Of a DNA stretch of 64,000 nucleotides, positions 55,813-64,000 are shown piece by piece. The stretch's first letter is position 1. The number at the start of each line of letters is the position of its first letter. Position numbers and translations under genes: made by a program. Under the pieces are notes generated by a model that was not told the DNA's origin, searched no databases, and saw only the letters and a program-made list of their open reading frames with translations. Origin of the DNA: Salvia splendens (lineage: Eukaryota; Streptophyta; Magnoliopsida; Lamiales; Lamiaceae); the NCBI RefSeq assembly GCF_004379255.2, contig NC_056040.1:31772852-31836851 (forward strand). Direction: 5' to 3'.

Positions 55813-56266
55813 TTAAATCTGAAGCAAAGTAAACATTCAAAGGTGGGGTAAAATGATGATAGACCGCCACTAAGAAATCCTCCCAACCTTTGTCGTAATT
55901 ATTATCCGTCCAGTATGCCATCCAATCGGACGTTGGGTGATCGAACAAGTATTTTGTAAGATAAAGACGGTCGTCTAGTGGTGTGTAGTGGTGGTTATAG
56001 TACTTTTGGATCTTACGGATCCAATCCGGGGCATTCTCTCCGTCGAAACGTGGTGGTTTGAGGCGTGGCATGGAATAAGACTTGAAACCCATCGGTTCCT
56101 GAGTGACCGACAGAGGGGGCGACCAACGCTGCGGAGGTGAACGCTCGTCAAGGCTTTCCGGAGCCTCCTCGGTATGCTGTCCGAACGTGGCTAGAAATTC
56201 TCCGTGAGCAGCGACTAGACGGCGTAAGTCCATGAGAATCTCGAGAGCATGTTGTTGTGATTCCAT
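55787..56266 (-). CDS. Gag-like protein of the non-autonomous gypsy element
   Basis: 159 residues. Starts MESQQHALEILMDLRRLVAA, then a linker with PLSVTQEPMGFKSYSMPRLK and the retrotransposon gag core PPRFDGENAPDWIRKIQKYY, DDRLYLTKYLFDHPTSDWMA, FLVAVYHHFTPPLNVYFASD. This matches the start of gypsy gag; the zinc knuckle and all of pol are missing. Would bind element RNA if made. Confidence 0.7.
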   Translation of the reverse strand: MESQQHALEILMDLRRLVAAHGEFLATFGQHTEEAPESLDERSPPQRWSPPLSVTQEPMGFKSYSMPRLKPPRFDGENAPDWIRKIQKYYNHHYTPLDDRLYLTKYLFDHPTSDWMAYWTDNNYDKGWEDFLVAVYHHFTPPLNVYFASDLIEDCFRFN

Positions 56267-57370
56267 GGTTCGTCCGCGAAAGTGGATTGGAGAAACAATT
56301 TGGAGAGAGATTGACCGTAAGTGTGACTTGGATAGATTGGTGGGTTGTGCGTGTGAGGGAATTGAAAAAATGAATTTGAGGGAGAGCGGTTTTGAGGGAT
56401 GAAAAAAAGAAAAGGCGTCTGGTTGGAGAGGGGAAAATCTGCGTGAATTTGGAGAGAGCTGTGGAGAGAAATCACTTGTGATGGGAGGGAGAGTAAATCA
56501 ATGAAAGCATCAGTTGATAGGATGTTGTATTCTATCGATCAGCAATAGAGCACTAGAACAATTATGAAGAACAAGATAAACCCTAGTTGAGGTGCTAGGG
56601 GGCGATTTTCGCCAGAACCGGGAATGAGAATAAGTTTATACTTTATTTCTCAATGAATAAAAGATTACATAGACCTCTAATTTATAGAATACTAACTAGA
56701 CTCAATAAAGATAAAGATTGCATAAAAATAACTAACTAAAATAGAAGATATGCTAAATAAATAAAATCAAGAAGATATGTTGAGATCTTGTGTGAGATAT
56801 GGTTGACGAGATTCACAAGATCGAGGACCCTATCACAATCCAAGTGGCTTGACACATCATCAAGCGTGGCACAGTCACGGCTGCCACGTGAGAAATTCAC
56901 ACGCTCCACACGCGAAAGGCACACTCCTGCCACACGCTTGTAACCGCCGACGGTTACGAATCTGCCATGATGAGCCTTTATGGCTTGGTTGACCCTGCAT
57001 GGTGGCTTGGCCTATAAATAGGCTAGCCATTCCACTGCATTAGATACAACATTCACAAGCATAAGCTCTCTCCCCCTCTCTGCATTGTTTTTTTCTGTCG
57101 AAAGCTCTGCCCTCTTCCTCTTCCAGTTCGCCGGAGCTCGTTCCAACTGCGGTGCTGCAACGAACGAGACGTAGCCGTTTTATCTTTGGGGACGACATGC
57201 CAAAACCGAGAACAGTACCAGGGCGTATCTCGTCTTGCGGAAAGAGGCCTTCCTCGACTCGGCTAAGTTCATCTTTCCGTTTGTAATTTTTGTTTCTGTT
57301 TTATTTGTCTTCTCTCGAGTTGTATTACGCCCGGTTAGTGTTTTTTTTATATAGCTATATCTCCAACAGG

Positions 57371-57490
57371 AGCCATATTTAAGTGTCTTGCCGTCTTCCA
57401 TGAGCGACATCATAATTTTTTTAGATTTCAATATATTTGTTTTTTATTATTTCTAAATAACTTTGCACTTTATCCTAAATGAGAACATAA
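57371..57490. other. Locus B spacer
   Basis: GAGCCATATTTAAGTGTCTT is the empty site for the Harbinger family B element of locus A. No gene. Confidence 0.6.
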
Positions 57491-59100
57491 TGCCATCCGC
57501 ATTTCTATCTCAATACCGTCTCATCCCTTCACTATTTATGGGTTCCACTGCACTTTTTACCCCATCTCTTAACTAAGAGACATTAGCTGCATCCATTCAT
57601 CTCTTAATCATCTCATCCCTTAATTATTCATTCAATTTCATGTTTTATTTTTATTTCCAACAAATTCAATTAATAAAAACACACTTCATTAAATAAAAGA
57701 AAATTACAATTTAAAATCCTAGAAAAATAAAAAAACACATAATTAAAATCCTAAAAAAAATAAAAAAGACATAATTTAAAATACTAGAAATTAAAAATTG
57801 CACACTTAAATTATAAAAATTACTCCGCCGGCGAACTATCACCCGAAGGCGGTGGTGGTGCACCCAAGATAGATGGAGGTGGAATACCAAGTTGACTTGC
57901 CAGATACTCAATGCCGGCAAGATGGGCTTGAATTGGGCAGGTGTCATGCGGGAAGTGGCGGCCATCGTGGCGGTGAAGTACATGGACATTAGGGAGGACG
58001 ACGGCCCTTGATCCCTTGCGGCCGACGTCGTGTACCGGAGGAGCTCTCTACATCGGATGTCGGGCACTCAACCTCTTGTGAGGCGTTGTCTTCCCCGCCC
58101 TCACTAGACTAGTATTGGCCACCCGTCATGTGCTTCATGCGTTTCGAGCTCGAGCCTGTGCTGGACTGGATACCGCCAGCACACCTTTTAACCTCGTTGA
58201 CCAACTGCCAAACATCGTCATGTTTGAAATCTTTTTTGGTGTCGGATTTAAAGACTCGCAAACCCGCTCTTAGAATGTCGGCTCCACTGGCTCCACTTTG
58301 GTAATTCTCTGTTTCATTCTTGTAGATCCCATAAAATTTTTTGATATCTCTGTCGGTTCGGTCAAAATGACTGCAAAGCATCTTCAAGTTGCGGCGGCGG
58401 GCCCCCTTCGACTTTTCCTTGTTGTATACGTCGATGACCTTTTCCCATAAACACTTGCGGGTTTGTTGATTCCCGATGATGGGATCGTACGACGTGTTGA
58501 TCCAAGCGTCGAACAGAGCCATCGTCTCCTTGGAGCTATATGGATGACGACCTAGGTCCTCCTCCTCGTCCTCCTCTTCTTCCTCCTCGTCATCGAATCC
58601 GCGACTAGCGGAGCTTCCACCACCTTGTCCTCCTCCTCTGCTGACTCGTCCTCCTCCGTCTCCTCCTCTTCTAGCTCCGGTCGGAAGGTTTTCCAGAGTG
58701 TGCTCCGCCGGAAAATTCTCCCTAATTTGGGATAATTCCTGCGTTTGCCCATACCTCGGGGCGGAGGGACGATAGTATGCATCAACTGGAAAAGATGGTG
58801 TTTGGTACGCTGGCGTCGAGGAGCCTTGGGTGCCCGGCGACGAACCGTAACCGGTAGCACCCAAAACATTATACATGCCCCCTCAGTCGACAAACGCGTT
58901 CAAGTCGAAGCCGCCCTCACCGTCGGAGTTTCCGTCACCGAACATTTTTGCAGAAATTGGAGAGGAAAAAGAGATGATATGATAGTGATGTGAAGAAAAA
59001 AAGATGAGAGATGTGTGTTTGTGTGCAAAATGAAAGAGGTAATGAGAGTATTTATAGAATAAAAAATAAAAATAAAAAATTTTACCGTTTAAAATTTTTA

Positions 59101-59152
<52 letters not shown>

Positions 59153-59401
59153 AAATCGAATTTAAAAAAATTATTTATTGCGTCAGCATGACGACGCCCA
59201 CTCGCGGGCCGGCGAGTGGGCGTCCCGCCTCGCGCCAGAGCTCGCCAGCTTCATCTCCGCAGCGGGCCACGATACGCGACAGGACGGGATGAGAGTGTTG
59301 CATCACTGTCTCGATGCGGTCTCGTCTCGCTGAGATGAGACCGAGCACCTGCATCGCTGTCGAGACGAGACTAAGCCCGCATCGAGACAGCGCGGGTGCT
59401 C
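57491..59401 (-). mobile_element. Myb3: Myb-only Harbinger element
   Basis: Left end TGCCATCCGCATTTC after TAA (57488-57490); right end ...CAGCGCGGGTGCTC before TAA (59402-59404). Contains only a Myb-like gene on the minus strand. Paralogue of Myb2. A (TA)n run at about 59105-59150 lies upstream of the gene. Confidence 0.75.
57820..58945 (-). pseudogene. Myb/trihelix-like Harbinger ORF1, broken
   Basis: Natural start at 58945 (MFGDGNSDGEGGFDLNAFVD), then TGG has become TGA at the same G-run that is shifted in PIF1 and Myb2. Downstream the frame is open: GGMYNVLGATGYGSSPGTQ, Gly/Arg and Glu/Asp tracts, the complete trihelix domain (SSKETMALFDAWINTSYDPI, GNQQTRKCLWEKVIDVYNKE, KMLCSHFDRTDRDIKKFYGI, FKHDDVWQLVNEVKRCAGG), SSKRMKHMTGGQY and a TAG near 58108. 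After that a deletion and frame change lead to the C-terminal block (HLAGIEYLASQLGIPPPSIL). The DNA-binding part is the best preserved of the minus-strand copies. Confidence 0.8.
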
Positions 59402-59632
59402 TAATACTCTCGATTCGGGTGCTCTAATAGACCGAGCACCCACATCACTGTCAAGACGAGACCGAGCCCTCCTCATACTATTGATTTTCACATCTTTAAT
59501 GGGTCTTCATCTCCATGACTTCATTATCAGAATCTATCATTCTTTAACCCAAAAATGAATACGTATAACCTTGTCATCAAAAGAAAATCAAATCTGAGTT
59601 TGAGGAATAAGGGACTCCATTATGAGGGTCTG
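59402..59632. other. Locus B right edge and flank
   Basis: Contains the stacked end-like words matching 12851-12966, then ACTATTGATTTTCACATC shared with locus A. Beyond about 59505 the two loci diverge. 59545-59590 (AACCCAAAAATGAATACG) resembles 62025-62060 on the other side of the LTR element. Confidence 0.5.
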
Positions 59633-62003
59633 TGTTAAGGGCGTACTCCTTAACCTCGCACAAATTCCTCCGTGAGGTCGCGAGAACGTTTGCCAGTCGA
59701 TCCACACGACAAGAACTATGATCAATTCCTCCGTGAAGTCGCGGGAATCTTTACCCGACGATCAACAACGATAAGAACTAGGGTTTGTATGTTGAAGAAG
59801 AAGAGAAAGTAACGTAAATTATCTTATTTCATGAATAATGAAAAATGAATAACAAAGTCCCTATTTATAATGCTAAATACACTAACTTAGGGAATAAGAA
59901 ACTAATTATATGGTAAAGATATGCTAATATAATACTAATGGGCAAAATAATAGATATATGATAAATAATAATAATTGTCTCGTATCAACTCCCCCACGGT
60001 TGAAATACACCTTGTCCTCAAGGTGGAAACCACGAAGCATAGAAGAGAGTTGAAAGCCAAAAATTGTTGAGAGACGTCTCCTCCTGGATCAAACGCACGC
60101 CGCACAGCTGAGCGTCTTCCTTCACTCGAAAAGGAATCTGGAGAAATGCAAGGCTCAGATGCCACATCCGCAACATCTTCATCCTCTTTCGGAGCTTTGA
60201 GCTTGATGTCTTCCATCTGAATCCTCATTCTCTCAAAACGAGCTTCATAATTGATGGAACACAGTTTAGCCTCTGCCTCGAGCCACAAATTCTTGAACAG
60301 AAGTGCTTGCGAGTGCATGTCCTCATCTATCTCGAAATTCTTCTCAAGGACCTTCGTTATAGCCTTCGCCATATCATCGTCTCCGGTTATGTGAAAATCA
60401 TCCTTCAAGGGTGAAACTATTGGTGATATCTCATCTTTCTTACCATGAATAGTGTCTATTCTCTCCCCCTTATGCAATTGTAGCGAATCGGGATCGGTGC
60501 AAGAATTCAAAACTGCACATTTCGTATGAGGACCTCTTGAAACAATACCCTCACAACATGGCTTCCCTAGAGAGGAAATAACAACTTGAATGTTATCACC
60601 AGTCTTTGGGAAACCACTTGATACATTCACCTCGGATATTTGAGGTCCTAGCGTTGCTATAACCTTGGAATCAGAAGTATCATTAGGCTTCGAGGGATTG
60701 GAATAATCAGAATCCACAGTGTGGATTCCAGCAGCATTCTCCCTATGTGCGGGGTTATCCCAGGCCGTGAATCGGCGCCCCTGAAATCCCTCGACATCAG
60801 CGCCGTAACGATCACACGGCTGTTGAATCACGTTTCTGGCATACGAGCCCACGATCCCTAGGTGCTGACGTGAATTGACGGACGTTGCTGGAGAAATGAT
60901 CGGGCGATGCCTCCCCGTGTCCCCTCGGCCCCTCTGCCACTCCTCATAGGGCGACTCAGGCTCGTCCATCCTATGCGCCGGGTTGTCCCACGCTGTCGCG
61001 CGTCTCCCCCAAAATCCATCGTTATCTGCGCCATACCGATCCTACTCCGTCGCGTGTCTCCCGGGTCGAATATCCAGTCTATACGCGGGATTGTCCCACG
61101 CCGTCGCCTGCCTGCCGAGACTCTGCCCGGCGTTGACCCCGTATCGGTCCCACGGCGACGCTCCAAGTAGGGCAGCGTGCTGCTGTCCATGTGATGAGGG
61201 ACCGCCGCCAAAACCTAATTGCGGAATGGACGAAACGGCTGTCACCGACATCACGATCGCGCTCTGCCGCCCAGAAATCTCTCTCCCTCGCTGCCAATCC
61301 GGATCTGGTGGGTCTGGTTCCGGCAGTGGCGGTGGTTGAACGATTGTCGCACTCCGCCCAGAATTCTCTCTCCCCGCTGCCAATCCACATATGGGGGATC
61401 TGGGTCTGGTCGCGGCGGTGGTTGCGCGACTGCCGCGCGCCTCTCCGAGGCATCGAGCCTTGCCTCCAACCTGGCCAACGACGCTAGCACATGCTTGAAC
61501 GCCAGCGCCGGTGTATCCAACGCAAGAGTCGACGACGATTGCGACTCTCCCCCGACGATGCACCGGCGGAAGTCACCACCATAGGTTCCGTACGGTTTGC
61601 CACACGATTCGCCATGAAAGAATGAGTTCGACGATGAAAGCGCCAGTTGTTAAGGACGTACTCCTTAACCTCGCACAAATTCCTCCGTAAGGTCGCGGGA
61701 ACATTTGCCTGTCGATCGCACACGACAAGAACTATGATCAATTCCTCCGTAAAGTCACGTGAATCTTTGCCCGACGATCAACAACGATAAGAACTAGGGT
61801 TTGTATGTTGAAGAAGAAGAGAAAGTAACGTAAATTATCTTATTTCATGAATAATGGAAAATGAATAACAAAGTCCTTATTTATAATGCTAAATACACTA
61901 ACTTAGGGAATAAGAAACTAATTATATGGTAAAGATATGCTAATATAATACTAATGGGCAAAATAATAGATATATGATAAATAATAATAATTGTCTCGTA
62001 TCA
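59633..62003 (-). mobile_element. Non-autonomous gypsy-type LTR element, 2.4 kb
   Basis: LTRs 59633-59987 and 61648-62003 (TGTTAAGG ... CGTATCA on plus), ~355 bp. Flanks GTCTG and GTATG may be a one-mismatch target duplication. Minus orientation by the polypurine tract CCGTGGGGGAG. Just inside the 5' LTR is ACTGGCGCTTTCATCGTCG, similar to ACTGATGCTTTCATTG in the element at 54281-56835, so both probably use the same primer-binding site type. It ends with the gypsy pol tail HLEDKVYFN near 60010. No pol enzymes. Confidence 0.9.
59935..61615 (-). pseudogene. Chimeric gag-like/passenger protein of the non-autonomous LTR element
   Basis: Starts MANRVANRTEPMVVTSAG at 61615 and, with frame changes, gives a helical gag-like start (LAFKHVLASLARLEARLDAS), Pro-rich DPDPP..DWQRG units, and about three diverged repeats built on DRYGA..GRR.TAWDNPAHR. 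The last 344 codons (60969 down) are open. They include ITKVLEKNFEIDEDMHSQAL and LFKNLWLEAEAKLCSINYEA, RFERMRIQMED, wording I associate with a conserved region of an uncharacterised plant nuclear-gene family, so this looks like a captured host gene piece. No reverse transcriptase or integrase. Confidence 0.5.
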
Positions 62004-62491
62004 GTATGAGAGCTCTCATTTTTTAAACCCAAAAATGAATATTTAATCTTGTCATCACAAAATCTAAAATGGATAATATAGATTTTATTGTTCCTTTCAA
62101 ACAATAAAGGTAGACTGATTATGTTGAAATTTCAAAGTGATTCAGATCTGAATTTAAGGAGCGATGATTAATGATAAAAATACGAAATTTATTAGAAAAA
62201 TAGATTTTACTCATCTCTTCTCTATGTTCGTTATCGGCGGAGAACTGTGCGAAACAAATAGCGTATTAGAAACTGAGAAAGGCTAAATAAAGAGTATCTA
62301 AAAAATATATAAGCTAGGATGAGTTGCTGGTTAATGTAGACTTAATGAGTAGAGAGAAAATGGATTTTCCAGCTCTGTTCTTGCGAGAAGAGTGAGACAG
62401 TTGTAATTGAAGAAGATAGATGACAGAATGAAAAGAAAATTTAGAAATTAATGTCACGTGGCTCATTCACCTAAACTAGACGCCCATTTTA
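62004..62491. other. Spacer
   Basis: AT-rich. The start resembles 59545-59620. No gene or element end seen apart from TTA at 62489-62491, the target triplet of the next element. Confidence 0.4.
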
Positions 62492-63323
62492 GAGCATCAA
62501 CAATAGAAATAGCTACAAACTCCTATTGCCACATCAGCAGCACTAAAAAACTCCTCCTGCCACATCATCAGAATAAGCAACTGGACAAACAATAGCCCAG
62601 CCATAGCCTAACAACAATAAACAAAATTATAAAAATAAATAATTAACAATCACACAAAATACGGAATTAAATTTACGACACAGATACGAGAAAATTCAAT
62701 AATAATATTAAAAATTAAAAAAAGTAAATTAATTAAAAAATTACATTAATTAAAAAAAACTCCTCTTCCACACACGAGCCCCCCCCCCCCCTCCGCCTCA
62801 CTCCTCACCGTCGTCGCCGCCGTTGTTGTCGCCACTATCCGGTGTTGGATATTTTAGTGTAATTGGATTAACTTGATTGATCAATATGATCATAATGAGA
62901 CATCAAATAAGTTGGAAGTGCGGAGTGCACACTTGTTTGAATTCGTTATGATTGGACGGGGTTCGGGGGCAGCGCCCGCGAGAGCGGGGGCCAAGGGGCA
63001 GAGCCCAGGTCAGCTTGAAAATTTTTTATTTCCATTAAAGTTGCCATACAGAAATCTTCATCCGGAAATGTAATTTCCGATAATTGAAGGACCAAATTAC
63101 AATATTTAAAACCCGCAAAACTAAATAAAAAATCGGTTGGCCGATCGCTCGCCGATCGGGAGCCTGCAATGGCGGCCAGCCGATCGGCTAGCGCCCGCAA
63201 ATCGGTGTGCGCTCGCCGTTTTTCTCGCCGATTTTCCGCTCGCCGGCTGCAATGGTTCGGCGAGCGGACCGGCCAGCGCCGGGAATCGGCTAGCCAGTCC
63301 GCTCACCGCCATTGTGGATGCTC
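62492..63323 (-). mobile_element. Harbinger family B deletion derivative with an LTR fragment inside
   Basis: GAGCATCAACAATAG after TTA and, at the other end, ...CCATTGTGGATGCTC before TTA (63324-63326), a matching target triplet. The right 200 bp (63120-63323) is the inverse of the left end of the family B element at 10460. The interior has lost the genes. 62843-63119 (TGTTGGATATTTTAGTGTAA ... with a GGGGGCAGCGCCCGCGAG block) is an LTR fragment of another retroelement. A C-run is at about 62780-62791. Confidence 0.7.
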
Positions 63324-63566
63324 TTAGGAACGCAATAGTTCACTACTCGCCTATATTATATTCTCAATGTTATATTAACAATGATTAAGAGATGATTTAT
63401 CTCATCTATTGAATATTGTGTAAATGGTTGGAGTAAAATAATTTTTTGGTGTGACATATACCCAAAAATGGGTTTAAGTTTGGTGTAAATAGTTGAAGAT
63501 AGTCTTAGAACATCGTTCCAACCAATCTACAATGATGAAGACTTAGACAGGTTTGATTCTTATGTA

Positions 63567-63779
63567 CTCCCTCTGTCCCATTCAAGATGGTCATCTTTCA
63601 TTTTTTGTTTGTTCCAATCAAGATAACCACTTTCCAATTTTGGAAATAACCTCCTCTCTCATCTCTCCTTATTAAAATATTCAACTACATTTTTCCTCTC
63701 TACTTTATTCCACCTAATAACACTTCCTAAAATCTCGTGACACTAAAAAATATGGTCATCTTGAGTGGGACGGAGGGAG
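63567..63779. mobile_element. Stowaway MITE
   Basis: CTCCCTCTGTCCCATTCAAG ... GAGTGGGACGGAGGGAG, 213 bp, with TA on both sides. Confidence 0.9.
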
Positions 63780-63781
63780 TA

Positions 63782-64000
63782 CTTAAATATTGATCAAATA
63801 TCTTATAAATTCATAAACAAACATAACGTGATAAAATAACTTCTTCTCACTTTAAGAATAAGTAGATTGTACACAAGCAATTATAAACGTGCAAATTGAT
63901 CAAAAAAATTCTTTTCAAGTGTACCAAATGCTAACATATCTCTAATGTCTTATAATGTCAAAATCAAAATCACATTTGCTTTTTAGTGATACTAATATAA
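63782..64000 (-). mobile_element. Copia c2-related LTR edge
   Basis: ACTTCTTCTCACTTTAAGAA and the stretch around GTACACAAGC resemble 50590-50660 of the c2 LTR. The LTR start would be near 63935 on the minus strand (TGTTAGCATTTGGTACAC). It runs to the window edge and is diverged. Confidence 0.5.

Larger units (their letters stand above)
54281..56835 (-). mobile_element. Non-autonomous gypsy-type LTR element, 2.6 kb
   Basis: LTRs 54281-54600 and 56515-56835 (TGATAGG ... CCTATCA), ~320 bp, flanked by the perfect 5-bp duplication CAATC (54276-54280, 56836-56840). Minus orientation, shown by the polypurine tract CGGAGGGAGAG next to the 3' LTR. It keeps the gag start and the last residues of a gypsy pol (LEGKVVFN region near 54610) but has no protease, reverse transcriptase or integrase. 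The middle is occupied by unrelated coding sequence. Confidence 0.9.
53583..57370 (+). mobile_element. Solo LTR (copia-like) split by a nested gypsy derivative
   Basis: Starts TGTTGGGATTGTAAAATCAT at 53583 and ends ...ATATCTCCAACA at 57370, about 1.2 kb once the nested element is set aside. A TATA box GCCTATAAATAGGC near 57010 and a CT-rich leader follow. TG/CA ends and inverted TGTTGG/CCAACA termini fit an LTR. No matching 5-bp target duplication is visible. In locus A the outer edges are fused at GTTGGGAGCC, probably a deletion at GGGA/GGA microhomology. Confidence 0.6.

Noticed and set aside
60907..61584. Plus-strand frames of up to 121 codons in the LTR element
   Set aside because: Antisense shadows of the GC-rich gag-like region, which reads sensibly on the minus strand.
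1..64000. tRNA, rRNA or small RNA genes
   Set aside because: I looked for A/B-box and rRNA-like text and saw none convincing; a covariance-model scan was not possible here.

Overview
This window reads as eudicot plant nuclear DNA. It has AT-rich spacers, spliced plant-type genes, Stowaway MITEs, Ty1/copia and Ty3/gypsy retrotransposons, PIF/Harbinger and MULE DNA transposons, a DC1-domain gene and a plant sialidase-like (Asp-box) gene. An asterid, possibly of the Lamiales, is a guess from the general feel of the sequences and is not shown by anything here. Three ordinary host genes are visible: the 3' part of a multi-pass membrane protein gene at 3-692 (+), a dead DC1-domain gene at 35945-43638 (-), and an apparently intact multi-exon sialidase-like gene at 44572-47036 (-). 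Almost everything else is transposable elements, many nested, and most insertion sites can be read to the base.

Layout. 1-2095: membrane protein end, a 45-bp minisatellite and old Harbinger debris. 2096-13064 (locus A): fragments of an old copia LTR carrying a Myb-only Harbinger element (PIF1, itself hit by a solo LTR), a very recent 1.8-kb tandem duplication, a transposase-only element (PIF2), a truncated Harbinger of a second family, and an internally deleted Myb-only element (Myb2). 13442-31120: one Harbinger element (PIF4) inflated to 17.7 kb by a copia element (15195-23484) and a 6.8-kb MULE (24042-30861, 9-bp target duplication). 31124-33169: PIF5, transposase-only, inserted exactly at the end of PIF4. 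33170-43660: old LTR debris, then the DC1 gene split by a gypsy chromovirus (36115-41766). 44572-47036: sialidase-like gene. 47511-49517: three Stowaway MITEs around a decayed hAT transposase. 49520-59510 (locus B): a direct paralogue of locus A with its own insertions (PIF3, a solo LTR containing a 2.6-kb non-autonomous gypsy, and Myb3). 59633-62003: a second non-autonomous LTR element. 62492-64000: a Harbinger remnant, a Stowaway MITE and an LTR edge.

How the parts relate. Harbinger transposons normally carry two genes, a Myb/trihelix-like DNA-binding protein and a DDE transposase. In the commonest family here the two genes sit in separate elements. PIF1, Myb2 and Myb3 carry only the Myb-like gene; PIF2, PIF3 and PIF5 carry only the transposase. 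PIF1 shares terminal repeats, subterminal sequence, promoter with a 20-bp palindrome, 5' leader and 3' tail with the transposase-only elements, so the family looks like a split, two-element mobile system. No copy in the window has an unbroken pair, so any activity would depend on copies elsewhere. The other unusual theme is that both complete, unrelated LTR retrotransposons (copia in PIF4, gypsy in DC1) have, just inside the 5' LTR where the primer-binding site should be, a copy of the host sequence that lies just outside the 3' LTR.
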